Assembly: GCA_016124895.1 (NCBI GenBank)
Contig: WGMU01000070.1
Span: 25,053-89,052 of the forward strand
From: a bacterium
Lineage (GTDB): Bacteria > Planctomycetota > Planctomycetia > Planctomycetales > Planctomycetaceae
Direction: 5' to 3'
DNA length: 64,000 nt
Shown here: positions 46,838 to 56,526 of the stretch, piece after piece
Layout: each line of letters opens with the position of its first letter
Position numbering within the stretch: position 1 is the first letter of the stretch
Notes under the pieces: generated by a model
Seen by the model: only the letters and a program-made list of their open reading frames with translations
The model's database searches: none
Told to the model about the DNA's origin: nothing
Position numbers and translations under genes: made by a program

Positions 46838-46967
46838 GGGAGGAATCCGGAATGTGAAGTTCGGAATAAGGAATCAGAGAATCTGAGATCCGACTGAGCG
46901 GGATTTGAATTCTCAAATGCCCCGCTTGCTCACTGATGACGAATGACAAAGGACCAATGACCAACGC

Positions 46968-47921
46968 TTACCCAAACGCCTGCCCCGTCAGCTTCAGGAA
47001 GACATCCTCGAAATCGAATTCCTGTGAATGCACGCGCACGCAGTGTTCGGTGCGGATCAGGTGGGCGAGACGGTCGCGCTCGGACTCGACATCAAGGTCC
47101 AGCAGTTCTCGAATCACCTCGCCATCGCATTCGTACTGCGTCTGCACGAAACGTCGTGAGTGACGGGTGATGAAACTGGTCGGCGTGTCGCAGTCGATCA
47201 GTTCACCGCGACAGAGAATCGCTACGCGGTCGCAGATTTGCTCGACCTCTTCCATGTTGTGCGTCGTCAGAAAAACGGTCGTGCCATCCGCGGCCAGTTC
47301 GCGCAGCAGATCGCGCACCAGTTCGGTCGAGTGCGCATCGAGGTTCGCAGTCGGCTCGTCAAGATACAGCACGCGCGGCCGATGCAGAATCTCACGAGCG
47401 ATCAGCAGCTTGCGGCGCATCCCCTTCGAGTAGGCTCGCACGGCAACATCCGCGGCTTCCGTGAGTTCCAGTCGGGCGAGCGCATCATCGACGCGCGTCC
47501 GCGGAGCCTCATACAGCGACGCGAACAACTCCAGGTTCTCGCGTCCAGTGAACTCGTCCATGTGGTTTTCAGTGTCCGGCACGTAACCGAAGCAGCACTT
47601 CGCCCGTCCGAACTCCTCCGGAATTCGGCAGCCAGCCACAGTGACTCGCCCGCCCGCTGGCCGCTGCCCACCGATGAGAACGCGAATTGTCGTCGTTTTG
47701 CCGGCTCCGTTCGGACCAAGGAACCCGAACAGCTCGCCTTTGCTGACTGACAGACTCAGTTCATTGACCGCGGTGAAGCGGCCAAACCGGACGACCAGCT
47801 TTTTGATCTCGATCATCGGCTCGCGCAACTTCGGTATCGCAGCCTGCGGTGGCGGCGACACGTTCTGTGCCGGCTCACGGACATGAATCGGCTGCTCGGT
47901 TTTGACAGGTGAATCAGGCAT
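46968..47921 (-). CDS. ABC transporter ATP-binding protein
   Basis: A 317-residue ATPase that would drive the ABC-2 permease encoded next. Walker A is GPNGAGKTT, the signature is YSKGMRRKL (a variant of LSGGQ), Walker B is VLYLDEPTANLD and the switch His lies in LTTHNMEEVE. The first 35 residues are a Pro-rich, probably flexible extension before the core begins at MIEIKKLVVRFG; a shorter start at 47816 is possible. The C-terminal 70 residues are variable, as in ABC-2 ATPases. The two genes likely form one unit, ATPase first. Confidence 0.88.
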   Translation of the reverse strand: MPDSPVKTEQPIHVREPAQNVSPPPQAAIPKLREPMIEIKKLVVRFGRFTAVNELSLSVSKGELFGFLGPNGAGKTTTIRVLIGGQRPAGGRVTVAGCRIPEEFGRAKCCFGYVPDTENHMDEFTGRENLELFASLYEAPRTRVDDALARLELTEAADVAVRAYSKGMRRKLLIAREILHRPRVLYLDEPTANLDAHSTELVRDLLRELAADGTTVFLTTHNMEEVEQICDRVAILCRGELIDCDTPTSFITRHSRRFVQTQYECDGEVIRELLDLDVESERDRLAHLIRTEHCVRVHSQEFDFEDVFLKLTGQAFG

Positions 47922-48086
47922 CAGATCGGCGTGACGCAGTCGTAGAAGTAGAGAAACGCGAAGACGCACGCCGCCGCTTGTTGCTGCAACGCTCTGTGAC
48001 TATAGGTCGATGCCACAGTGCTGCGGCGGATCGGCTGCTGCGAGCCACGAAGTCCGCCAGTTGCCACGATTCCAGGATGCGTTCTG

Positions 48087-49520
48087 ATGTTGTTGCCGCT
48101 TCTGCGAGCCGTCGTGGCGATCGCCAGCCTGTGCCTGATCGCTGCAACCCGCAACCTGTGGTTCGGTGACTCCGGCTTCCCGCTGATCCCGTTTCTCGAC
48201 GGGCTGACTGACGTGCCGCTGTGGATCGACAACGTGCTCTCGACGCTGCTGGTCGCTTCGCTGCTGTTGCTGACGTGCGTCTCGATCCGGAATCGATTCC
48301 GTTACCGCTCGCTCAAAACAGCGGCTGACAGTCGATGCAGCGTCGTCCGATTCGCCTGCTCGCTGATGATCCTGTGCGGAGTCAGCCTCGCTCTGCTGAA
48401 CCAGCACCGCCTGCAACCGTGGCTCTATCATCTGATGCTGCTGTGCCCGATTTTGACACTTGACGAACGGCAGTCTGTCAGCCAGTCACAGCAACTAGTG
48501 CTGCGGTCTCCGGCCGGGCTGATCATCTTCCTCACCGCGAGCATCTACTTCTGGTCAGGCATCTCGAAGTGCGACCGCGCGTTTATCGAGGGACACGGCC
48601 AGACGTTCGTCTCCGCGATCGCCAACGTGCTCGGCCTGTCGCTGAAGTTCTGGTCGCCAGCGATGCGTTCGGCCTCGGCCGCCGTCCTGCCGATCGGCGA
48701 ACTGCTTGTCGCCGTCTGTCTGTTCATTCCGAAGGCGCGACGGCTGGCGCTGTTCGCCTCGCTGCTGATGCACGGACTGCTGATCACCGCCGTCGGGCCG
48801 TGGGGCATGGATCAGCGCCCCGGCGTGCTGCTCTGGAACGTCCTGTTCATCACGCAGAACGTCCTGCTGCTCAGACATCAAATCGGGCAGAGCCGCAGGT
48901 CAGACGCAGACCGATCGTGTGCCACTGACTCTGCCAGCGCAACTGTCGAAACAGGCGCTGGCAGCGCCAGTGGCACACCTTCGGGAAGTTCTGCTGAGCC
49001 GGTGTTGTTATCACGCTCACTGCAGTTCGCCCGTGGCGTCGTCATCGTCGCGGCGGTGACTCCTGCTCTGCGTTTTGCCGGCTGGTTCGACAACTGGCCA
49101 TCATGGGCCGTCTACACGGCGGGCAACGAGCACGCTTATGTGCTGATCGATGAGGACGCCATCGACTGCCTGCCGCCGGACATCCGCCACTTCGTTCAAC
49201 CGCGAGCAATGAATGATGGCTGGTCCTGGCTGCGCATCGACCTGTGGTCCATCGCCACCGTCGATGCGCCACTGTACCCGCAGAAACGCTTCGCCGTCGC
49301 CTGCGGTCTTGCCGTCGCGCAGCTTCCCGGACTGCAGGATTCCGTCCGCATCCTGACCGAATCATCCGCCAACCCACTGACTGGCGAACGCACCGCACAG
49401 TCGTTCGTTGGCCAGACTGGGCTGCAGCAACTCGCCAATCAGTTCACTCTGAACTTGAAAAGCCGGTCAGTCTCCATGCGACCTGAACGTGAAAGGACTC
49501 CACTCTCCAGCGAGAGATGA
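48087..49520 (+). CDS. Multi-pass membrane protein, DoxX/HTTM-like, interrupted in frame by a palindrome
   Basis: A 477-residue membrane protein with about nine hydrophobic segments. KDRAFIEGH-like sequence (GISKCDRAFIEGHGQTFVSAIAN) and GELLVAVCLFIPKARRLALFASLLMH recall HTTM/DoxX-type proteins, but I would not name a function. Residues about 278-298 (SCATDSASATVETG and following) are encoded by a 62-base palindrome at 48917-48978 that resembles intergenic repeats and keeps the frame; they fall in a loop between membrane parts. A soluble part follows the last helix. I start at ATG 48087, after AGGA; the frame is open to 48018. Confidence 0.7.
   Translation: MLLPLLRAVVAIASLCLIAATRNLWFGDSGFPLIPFLDGLTDVPLWIDNVLSTLLVASLLLLTCVSIRNRFRYRSLKTAADSRCSVVRFACSLMILCGVSLALLNQHRLQPWLYHLMLLCPILTLDERQSVSQSQQLVLRSPAGLIIFLTASIYFWSGISKCDRAFIEGHGQTFVSAIANVLGLSLKFWSPAMRSASAAVLPIGELLVAVCLFIPKARRLALFASLLMHGLLITAVGPWGMDQRPGVLLWNVLFITQNVLLLRHQIGQSRRSDADRSCATDSASATVETGAGSASGTPSGSSAEPVLLSRSLQFARGVVIVAAVTPALRFAGWFDNWPSWAVYTAGNEHAYVLIDEDAIDCLPPDIRHFVQPRAMNDGWSWLRIDLWSIATVDAPLYPQKRFAVACGLAVAQLPGLQDSVRILTESSANPLTGERTAQSFVGQTGLQQLANQFTLNLKSRSVSMRPERERTPLSSER
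48917..48978. repeat. REP-like palindrome inside a coding region
   Basis: Two 24-base arms (48917-48940 and 48955-48978), from GTGTGCCACTG inward to GCCAGCGC, differ at two positions and enclose a 14-base loop. The whole is read through in frame by the membrane protein gene. The GTGCCACTG box is shared with 23693-23720 and 61054-61062. Confidence 0.8.
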
Positions 49521-49588
49521 CAGCCGTCGGGCTGCCATCCCTCTGCTTGAGAATATTCACGTCGTGCTGCATCCGAAAATCCAGCGAG

Positions 49589-50593
49589 TCAGCGCGCGAT
49601 GGTCGACAGACTCGCCTGACTCATCTGCATCGGCTGCAGCCTGAAACTTTCGACCGCCTGATACGCATCGTTCAGCAGACGCAAGCCCGTGACGACTTTG
49701 TATTGAGCCTGCGGGTTGGCAGTGACGACCAGAACTCTCATTGACTTGAGGTAGACGATTGAGCCAGCCATCTGAGCCATGACGAGCACGTCGTTGTCAT
49801 CGGCAGTCGTCATTACAGTTCCATTGACCCGGACACCTCCGCGGCCGTCGCTCGTCGACACGTTCCAGTATCCGCCCGACTGACTGCAGAGCAGTTCGAT
49901 AATCCGCTGGCAGTCATCGGAATCGTGCAGCAGATGACCGACCAGATAAATCCGAGTATCGCGCGTTGCAGCCGGTCCATAACCACAAATACCGAACTCA
50001 ATTCCAGACGCAGTCGGTGCAAACGTGAATGAGAACAATGAGTCTGGAGGACTGAGGGACTCTATCTCGAACGCCGCCATGAAGACCTTCTGAATCACCA
50101 GACTTAATGGCTTGCCTTTGAACTCCGCACTGAATCTGCTGGCGCTCTCATAGCCGAATTCATCACCGAACTGGCCCAGCCCGGCCCCCAGTCCAACGGG
50201 GACACCCGCCAGTTCTGCAAGTTTGTCAAATGCCGTCTTCAGATCGACATCTTCAAACCTGACCGTGACCGGCAGGTCGAGCACGGCCTCGGCCTTCGCT
50301 TCCATTTCCGTAAATGCAGGGACACGTTGAATCGCGCTGGTGGAAGCCACCGGAAGCGGCGCGACGCCGATTGGTGGCGCCGGCTGCGGTTTCAACACAA
50401 GCGGTGGGGGCTCCTGCAGTTTCGCTTCCGGGGCGGCTGGCGAATCGAAGGCTCCAGAACCGACTCCCGCCCCCTCTGCGGCGGACAAACCTGCTGGCCG
50501 TGCGCCGTTGAAGCACGCGGCTCCGACTGCAGCGAGCACTCCAGCGGCGCCAAGCAGTGCCAGAGCGGCTGAGTTTCGAGTTCTCTGCGTCAT
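49589..50593 (-). CDS. Exported protein with secretin/TonB short N-terminal-like domain
   Basis: A 334-residue exported protein of uncertain function. It has a signal peptide (about 8-32), a Pro/Ala-rich linker to about 85, then a domain whose start (VTVRFEDVDLKTAFDKLAELAGVPVG) matches the STN/secretin N-terminal fold, which usually gates outer-membrane channels. A second, mixed domain follows (IYLVGHLLHDSDDCQRIIELLCSQ and on). It has no secretin barrel. Several such proteins occur in planctomycetes. ATG 50593 has AGGAG nine bases upstream, so the longer open frame to 50737 is not used. Confidence 0.72.
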   Translation of the reverse strand: MTQRTRNSAALALLGAAGVLAAVGAACFNGARPAGLSAAEGAGVGSGAFDSPAAPEAKLQEPPPLVLKPQPAPPIGVAPLPVASTSAIQRVPAFTEMEAKAEAVLDLPVTVRFEDVDLKTAFDKLAELAGVPVGLGAGLGQFGDEFGYESASRFSAEFKGKPLSLVIQKVFMAAFEIESLSPPDSLFSFTFAPTASGIEFGICGYGPAATRDTRIYLVGHLLHDSDDCQRIIELLCSQSGGYWNVSTSDGRGGVRVNGTVMTTADDNDVLVMAQMAGSIVYLKSMRVLVVTANPQAQYKVVTGLRLLNDAYQAVESFRLQPMQMSQASLSTIAR

Positions 50594-50838
50594 CGTGAAA
50601 GCTCCTTCCATCGCGAGTGAACTTACCTCAGAGCACGGCAGCACGGACCGGGACTGTACGGACGGCAGATCGACCGTCATAGAGGAAGCCCGACGGATTC
50701 TGCTTTGACACAATTCCCCGCGCTGACCAGCAGTCAATGCGGGACACCTCCGCCTCGCTGGCTGTGCGGTGACCGATTCGCCGATAGACTCACTCGCCGT
50801 GTTTCAACCGATGATTCACCCTTTGTGAGAGATCAGCC

Positions 50839-52332
50839 ATGCGGATTGCCAGTGGAGGAGTGCAGCATGAAACCAATACGTTTGCGTCGACGCCGACGCC
50901 GTTGGCGGACTTTCTGCGTGACAGCGACTGCGGGCCGGAACTCAGTGGCGGCGAGACAATCTTCAGCCGCTTCCGCGGGACGGGTTCGATTCACGGTGGG
51001 TATATCGACGGAGCTGAAGCGGCCGGATTTGAACTGCTGCCACTGCTGACCGCGCGGGCTCAGCCAGCAGGCGTTGTCGAGCAATCCGCGTTCGACATGA
51101 TGCTCGGTTGGTTCCTGGAACGGCTCAAGCAGGTGATGCCCGTCGACGGCGTGCTGCTCGATCTGCACGGCGCGATGGTCACCCAGCAGCACGAAGACGC
51201 GGAAGGTGCCTTCATCGCAGCCGTGCGGGAACTCGTCGGGCCAAACGTGCCGATCGTCACGACGCTCGACCTGCATGCAAACATCACGGCGCAGATGGCC
51301 GAGCAGTCCGACGTCATCATCGGCTTCGACACGTACCCGCACGTCGATATGGCTGAACGTGGACGCGAAGCCGCCGAACTGATGGCGCGGATCGTGTGCA
51401 AAGAAGTCTCGCCGGTGCAGGAGTATCGTCAGTTGCCGCTCGCCACACTGCCGCCGATGCAATGCACGCTGCGCGAACCCATGCAGTCTCTGATGCGCCG
51501 TGTTAAAGAACTCGAAGCCGAACCCGGCATTCTGACGGCGACGGTGTCGATGGGCTTTCCGTTTGCCGACATCCGCGACATGGGCGTGTCGGTTCTCGTC
51601 ACCGCTGACGGCGATGCCGATCTCGCCAGACGCAAAGCCGACGAACTGGCCGGCTGGCTGTGGGAACTCCGCGACGAGCTGCAACCGAAACTCACTACGA
51701 TTGAAGACGTCATCCGCTTTCGCAACGAGCATCCCGACGACGGCCTGATCGTTTTCGCTGACGGCTCCGACAATCCCGGCGGCGGCGCACCGTGTGATGG
51801 CACAGTCGCGCTGCGAGCCATGATTGACGCCGGTGTCGAAGGCGGAGTCGTCGGCGTAATCTGCGATCCGGAAACCGCTGCGCAGGCGCACAAGGCCGGG
51901 TGCGGCGCGACGATCCGAGTCCGTCTCGGCGCGAAGACCGACGATCAGCACGGTACGCCGATCGAAGCTGACGCTTACGTGCGTACGTTGAGCGACGGTC
52001 GTTACCGCTACCGCGGCCCGATGCTGCACGGAGTTGCGGATCAGCTCGGCCCAACCGCGACGCTGGTCATCGGTGGCGTCGAGGTCGTTGTCTCGACCTA
52101 TCGCCGGCAGTTACTCGACGCCGAAATGCTCCGCATCGCCGGCATCGACCCGACCGCGCGCCGCCTGCTGGTGGTCAAAAGTGCCGTCCACTTCCGAGCC
52201 GACATCGGCCCGCTGGCAGCCCACATTTTCGACGCCGACACACCCGGCATCCACCGCCCCGACTTCGCCTGCTTCAACTACCAGAAGCTGCGACGGCCGA
52301 TTTACCCGCTGGACGCGGACGTCAATCTCTGA
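50839..52332 (+). CDS. M81 family metallopeptidase, MlrC (microcystinase C)-like
   Basis: A 497-residue protein of the M81/MlrC family. MlrC opens breakdown products of the cyclic peptide microcystin, but most homologues act on other, unknown substrates. Family features: MRIASGGVQHETNTF at the N-terminus, LLDLHGAMV, TTLDLHANIT and GFDTYPHVDM with likely zinc ligands, and DGSDNPGGGAPCDG in the C-terminal half. No signal peptide is seen, so it is cytoplasmic. It is monocistronic by position, divergent from the STN-domain gene with about 245 bases between, and 125 bases from the convergent DUF1501 gene. Confidence 0.87.
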   Translation: MRIASGGVQHETNTFASTPTPLADFLRDSDCGPELSGGETIFSRFRGTGSIHGGYIDGAEAAGFELLPLLTARAQPAGVVEQSAFDMMLGWFLERLKQVMPVDGVLLDLHGAMVTQQHEDAEGAFIAAVRELVGPNVPIVTTLDLHANITAQMAEQSDVIIGFDTYPHVDMAERGREAAELMARIVCKEVSPVQEYRQLPLATLPPMQCTLREPMQSLMRRVKELEAEPGILTATVSMGFPFADIRDMGVSVLVTADGDADLARRKADELAGWLWELRDELQPKLTTIEDVIRFRNEHPDDGLIVFADGSDNPGGGAPCDGTVALRAMIDAGVEGGVVGVICDPETAAQAHKAGCGATIRVRLGAKTDDQHGTPIEADAYVRTLSDGRYRYRGPMLHGVADQLGPTATLVIGGVEVVVSTYRRQLLDAEMLRIAGIDPTARRLLVVKSAVHFRADIGPLAAHIFDADTPGIHRPDFACFNYQKLRRPIYPLDADVNL

Positions 52333-52457
52333 CTCGACGTCGAGACGGACAGCCACCGTTGGTCACAGATGCCACTCGCCCTGATCTGTGTTGACCGGTG
52401 TCGATCTGCGGCCAGTTCGCTGCTTCTGCCGAGTCACCAATCAGTCGAGGACGCAGC

Positions 52458-53843
52458 TCAGCCGAACAACTCAGCGATCGGGCGGCCGCCATACAGGTGG
52501 TGGCCGCGGTTCTGGCGATCGTAGAGCATCGTTTCTTCAGACACGCCCAGCGCCTGCAGGACCGTCGCCGCGTAGTCCTGCGGTGAGACGGGATCGGTCG
52601 CCGGATAGGCGCCTTGCGCGTCGCTCGCGCCATACACCGCTCCGCCGCGGATACCGCCGCCGGCCAGCAGACCGCTGTAGCAGAACGGCCAGTGCTCACG
52701 TCCGGAGTTGCCCGCCGTGATTTCCGGACGACGACCAAACTCGCCGACCCAGGCAATAACCGTCTCTTCCAGCAGACCACGCTGTTCCAGATCGTCGAGC
52801 AATGCGCACAGCGCCCGGTCGGATGGCGGAACCAGATCGTTCTTCAGCCGATTGAAGTTGTTGCCGTGCGTGTCCCAGAAGTTCTGGCCGTCGTTGTGCC
52901 AGTTCACATTGACGAACGGCACGCCATGCTCGACCAGTCGCCGCGCGAGCAGCACACATTGACCATGAATGTTCCGCCCGTACCGGTCCCGGGTTTCGTC
53001 GGACTCTTTGCTCAGGTCGAACGCCTCGCGAACGGCGGACGACGTCAGAAAGTCAACGGCCTTTGCCTGATGGGCGGACATCGTCTGCGACTGAGCCGCC
53101 GCTGCGAGTGCCACCCGCTGCGAATCAATCGACTGCAGCAGATGACTGCGAGACAGCAGCCGCTCGGCAGAAACTCCATCCTGCAGCGCGAGTGCCGGGA
53201 TGCTCCAGTTCGGCGTGTTGGGATCTCCGCTCAGCAGAAACGGATCCCAGCTTCGCCCCAGCCACCCGCCGTGCTGTCCCGGAGCCTGACCTCCCGGAGC
53301 CGCCGGGTGATACGCTTTCCACGGCAGCGTGACGAAGTCCGGAAGAGGACCGGTCGCGGCTGGACCTTCAAACCGTCCGGCCTGCTTCAGGTAGGAAATC
53401 ACCGAGCCAAGATGCGGCGTGTCCCGCTCGCTGGGCGGTGCGGCGTCGCTGCGGATCACCGGCGCGAGATGCCCGGTCAGTGTCGCATGGCCGCTCGACA
53501 GGTGCGCCGGATCCGAGTGATTCAGCGACCGGATCACGGCCACGCGTTCCATTCGCTGACTGAGCTGTTGGAAGTGCTCACTGACCTGCACGCCCGGCAC
53601 CGACGTCGCGATCGGCGAGAACTCGCCTCGCACTTCCGCAGGCGCATTCGGTTTCAAATCCAGCGTGTCGAGCTGCGAAGGTCCTCCCCACATGAAGAGG
53701 AAGATACAGGCCTTCGCCCGTTTTGGAGTCGTATTGCCAGCGAGCGCCGAGTCAGTCAGCGGCAGCCCCGACAGTCCGGCAAATCCCGCCTGCAGAACAG
53801 CACGACGAGACAGCGGCAACGTATCGGCGAGCGGTGAAAGCAT
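52458..53843 (-). CDS. DUF1501 protein with twin-arginine signal, second copy
   Basis: A 461-residue DUF1501 protein, paralogous to that at 13099-14550. Tat signal: LSRRAVLQAGFAGLSG. Hallmarks: FMWGGPSQLDTLDLKP, VIRSLNHSDPAHLSSGH, GWLGRSWDP and near the end GEFGRRPEI and GREHWPFCYS. Exported, role unknown. As with the first copy no DUF1549/DUF1553 cytochrome gene is beside it, which is unusual. I start at ATG 53843; the frame is open to 53990. A divergent sugar kinase gene begins 246 bases away. Confidence 0.87.
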   Translation of the reverse strand: MLSPLADTLPLSRRAVLQAGFAGLSGLPLTDSALAGNTTPKRAKACIFLFMWGGPSQLDTLDLKPNAPAEVRGEFSPIATSVPGVQVSEHFQQLSQRMERVAVIRSLNHSDPAHLSSGHATLTGHLAPVIRSDAAPPSERDTPHLGSVISYLKQAGRFEGPAATGPLPDFVTLPWKAYHPAAPGGQAPGQHGGWLGRSWDPFLLSGDPNTPNWSIPALALQDGVSAERLLSRSHLLQSIDSQRVALAAAAQSQTMSAHQAKAVDFLTSSAVREAFDLSKESDETRDRYGRNIHGQCVLLARRLVEHGVPFVNVNWHNDGQNFWDTHGNNFNRLKNDLVPPSDRALCALLDDLEQRGLLEETVIAWVGEFGRRPEITAGNSGREHWPFCYSGLLAGGGIRGGAVYGASDAQGAYPATDPVSPQDYAATVLQALGVSEETMLYDRQNRGHHLYGGRPIAELFG

Positions 53844-54089
53844 GGCAGGGGTCACTTCGAGGCAGGAATCATTGACCGGCAGGTCGGGCGACCAGTCAGG
53901 CGGGGCCGGAAGTCTACCACCCTCACGCGTCGACGTCAGCATTTTGTCGCGAGAACTCCGTTCGAGCCAGGGTCGAAGCTCCGTCAGCACGATCAGCTAC
54001 GGACCCGATTCTGTCGAACGTCAGCAGCCTCTATCCTTCGCGGATCGACTGACGGACTTTCACAGAACGAATCAGGAGCCCCATCCGTC

Positions 54090-54995
54090 ATGATCAGCAA
54101 ACGACGCCCAGTCATCGTCGGGCTGGGTGAGATTCTGTGGGACGTTTTTCCCGACGGAGCGAAGTTCGGCGGTGCCCCAGCCAACTTCGCGGCGCACGCG
54201 GCAGCGCTCGGCGGAGACGTCTGCATGGTCAGCGGCGTCGGGCACGACGAACTTGGCGAAGCAGCCCTGAGGACGCTCGCAGAGAAGCAGCTCAGCACGG
54301 AATTCATTCAGCAACCGGCTGGTTTCCCGACTGGTGCCGTGCGGGTTTCCGTCGACGCGGCAGGGTATCCGTGTTACGAGTTCGGCTACGACGAAGCCTG
54401 GGATCATCTGCACTGGAGTGACGGCCTCGCCGAGCTGGCACACCAGGCGGACGCGGTCTGCTTCGGCACGCTCGGCCAGCGCGGCGAGAAGTCCAGTCAA
54501 ACCATTCAGCAATTCGTCGCGGCGACTCGAAGCGATTGTCTGCGCGTCTTCGACATCAATCTCCGCCCTCCGTTCGTCAGTCTGCCGGTCATTGACGAGT
54601 CACTGCAACTGGCGACGGTGCTCAAGCTGAATGATGACGAGCTGCCGGTTCTCACCGAGCAGTACCGTCTGGTCGGCTCGCCAATGACACAGTTGCAGTC
54701 GTTGAGCCAGATTTTCGATCTTCAGGCCGTTGTCCTGACCCGCGGCGCTGCCGGCTCAATTCTTCTGCGCGGCGACGAGATCAGCGAGCAACCCGGCCTG
54801 CAAATCAGGATCAATGATACGGTCGGGGCCGGCGATGCGTTTACGGCCGCCGTCACACTGGGACTGTTCCGCGGCCTGCCGCTCGACACCATCAACCAGC
54901 ACGCAACTCGCGTCGCAGCGTTTGTCTGCTCGCAAGCGGGTGCGACGCCGCAACTGCCTGGCGAACTGCTCTCACCGGAAGAGGCTCTGCAATGA
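54090..54995 (+). CDS. PfkB-family sugar kinase, fructokinase-like
   Basis: A 301-residue cytoplasmic ribokinase/PfkB kinase. GLGEILWDVFPDG and KFGGAPANFAAHAAALGG form the sugar-binding N-terminus, and NDTVGAGDAFTAA holds the catalytic Asp and anion hole. These patterns fit fructokinase best. It would feed sugars released by exported enzymes into glycolysis. GGAG lies eleven bases upstream of the ATG. It is followed by 155 bases without a recognised gene before the convergent beta-helix gene. Confidence 0.88.
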   Translation: MISKRRPVIVGLGEILWDVFPDGAKFGGAPANFAAHAAALGGDVCMVSGVGHDELGEAALRTLAEKQLSTEFIQQPAGFPTGAVRVSVDAAGYPCYEFGYDEAWDHLHWSDGLAELAHQADAVCFGTLGQRGEKSSQTIQQFVAATRSDCLRVFDINLRPPFVSLPVIDESLQLATVLKLNDDELPVLTEQYRLVGSPMTQLQSLSQIFDLQAVVLTRGAAGSILLRGDEISEQPGLQIRINDTVGAGDAFTAAVTLGLFRGLPLDTINQHATRVAAFVCSQAGATPQLPGELLSPEEALQ

Positions 54996-55150
54996 CTCGG
55001 TTCAGTACGCAGCGGCAACAATCAGATCGATCCTCGGGCGCGACCAGCACCGATAGGCAGCGCGTGAGTTGAGGTCTACTCAACCGGGGTAAGCCAACGT
55101 TGAGCCGCTTCGATACCTGGCATCTCAAATCGATCTGGCACGAATAGTCA

Positions 55151-56494
55151 TCACGCCGTGCGCTGATCGATGACCTCGCTCGCAAAGCCCTCGATCGTGT
55201 TTTCGACGAGCGTAATCGTCCCGGCCTTCTCACCGATCCGGATCGCAACGCGGTTCATCGGAGCCCGCTGTTCGCGAATCTCGTTGCCGGCAATGCGGAC
55301 ATCTTTTGTCTGTCCGGTAATGTCGATCGCGACGCCGTCGTCGCCACCGCTGTTAATGATGCGGTTGTTCTCGACGATGTTGCGGTTCGCCCAGAAATCC
55401 CGGCCTCGCGCATCATCACGGAACAGAATGCCGACCTTGCCGCTGTTGGTGATTTCGTTGTTCCGCATCACGTTGTCGGTGTCGCAGTGACCAATCGAGA
55501 TTCCGTAACTGCGGTTTCCGTCGATGCGGTTGCCTTCGGCGAGCCCGTACTTCACTCCCCAGCACCAGAACAGGCCGAGGTTGTTGCGTTCGAGGCGGTT
55601 GTTGCGGATCAGCGGCCGCTGCGACCCCGACCCCGGATGCACACCCAGGTCCGCGTTGTCGTGGCTGTGGCAGTTTTCGACCACGACGTCATGGCAGATC
55701 TGAAAGCTGATGCCATCGCCGTTGTAGTTGCGGGCCGTCACGCTGCGCAGCGTGTATCGGTTACAGTCCTGTAGAAAGACGCAGCCGCCGTAATTGCCGT
55801 TGAAGTTGGCGTTGTTCTCGCGGTTGCCGTCGAGCGTTAGATTCTCGATGACGACGTCTGCTGTGTATTCACTCGTCAGCAGCGGAAACAGCGACGAGCA
55901 CGTCGGCTTGCCGTCCAGCCAAAGATTCTTACGGAGGCCGTCATCCAGCTTGAAGCGATTGCCGGACCGCGCGACGAGCGTCCGCTTAATCACCGTACTG
56001 CTGCCGTCGTGCGGATTCTTCGCCTGCAGGACGACACCGTCGCCGACACGAAAGTCGCCTGCCTGCCTCAGCGTGATCTCCTGGTCGTACCAGTCCGAAT
56101 CGTCCGCCAGCTCGATCTGCCCGGACGCGATCTTTGTGATGACCGACTCAGCGCCGCTGCCCTGCAGTCGGATTCGCGACGGCAGAAATACCGCGTTTCG
56201 CAACGTGTAAATTCCCGGCAGCACCTTGACCGTCCCGCCGCCCAGCCGAGCGACATAGTCCACCGCCGCCTGCAGCACTTTGTCGTCGCTGCCGATCAGA
56301 TCGCCACTCTTCTGCCCAACGGAGATCGTCAGCCGCTCATCCCAGTTCGGCTCAAACCGCTCGTCCCCATCCGTTGCCCGCGGATTCGTCACCCGCGGCC
56401 GATCATCTGCCCGGAGACGAGTGGAACCAACGACCGCGGCCATGCCCCCCAGACTCGCCAGAAAACCACGCCGACTTGTTTGAGACGCAGGCAT
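55151..56494 (-). CDS. Tat-exported right-handed beta-helix protein
   Basis: A 447-residue exported protein. Tat signal: TSRRGFLASLGG. From about residue 70 a pectate lyase-like entry (KVLQAAVDYVARLGGGTVKVLPGIYTL) leads into a parallel beta-helix (about 200-430) with Asn/Asp turns, for instance VVENCHSHDNADLGVH and VMRNNEITNSG. Such proteins bind or cleave polysaccharides; catalytic residues cannot be assigned by eye. AGGAG lies seven bases before the ATG. The gene follows the amidohydrolase gene on the same strand with 32 bases between, so the two probably share a transcript. Confidence 0.85.
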   Translation of the reverse strand: MPASQTSRRGFLASLGGMAAVVGSTRLRADDRPRVTNPRATDGDERFEPNWDERLTISVGQKSGDLIGSDDKVLQAAVDYVARLGGGTVKVLPGIYTLRNAVFLPSRIRLQGSGAESVITKIASGQIELADDSDWYDQEITLRQAGDFRVGDGVVLQAKNPHDGSSTVIKRTLVARSGNRFKLDDGLRKNLWLDGKPTCSSLFPLLTSEYTADVVIENLTLDGNRENNANFNGNYGGCVFLQDCNRYTLRSVTARNYNGDGISFQICHDVVVENCHSHDNADLGVHPGSGSQRPLIRNNRLERNNLGLFWCWGVKYGLAEGNRIDGNRSYGISIGHCDTDNVMRNNEITNSGKVGILFRDDARGRDFWANRNIVENNRIINSGGDDGVAIDITGQTKDVRIAGNEIREQRAPMNRVAIRIGEKAGTITLVENTIEGFASEVIDQRTA

Positions 56495-56526
56495 CGCAAT
56501 GCTCCTTAAATGTCGGTCATCTCGTT

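Noticed and set aside
46838..46967. Short ATGAC-type repeats as a regulatory array
   Set aside because: The repeat is degenerate, about 30 bases long, and lies inside an apparent two-gene unit; no more than low-complexity sequence can be supported.
50833..52029. 398-codon minus-strand frame
   Set aside because: Antisense to the MlrC-like gene; high G+C makes long antisense frames common.
52614..53837. 407-codon plus-strand frame
   Set aside because: Antisense to the second DUF1501 gene and rich in Arg/Gln runs, typical of a shadow frame.
52458..53843. DUF1501 genes as functional sulfatases or phosphatases
   Set aside because: The fold is related, but activity of the family is not established, so no enzymatic name is given.
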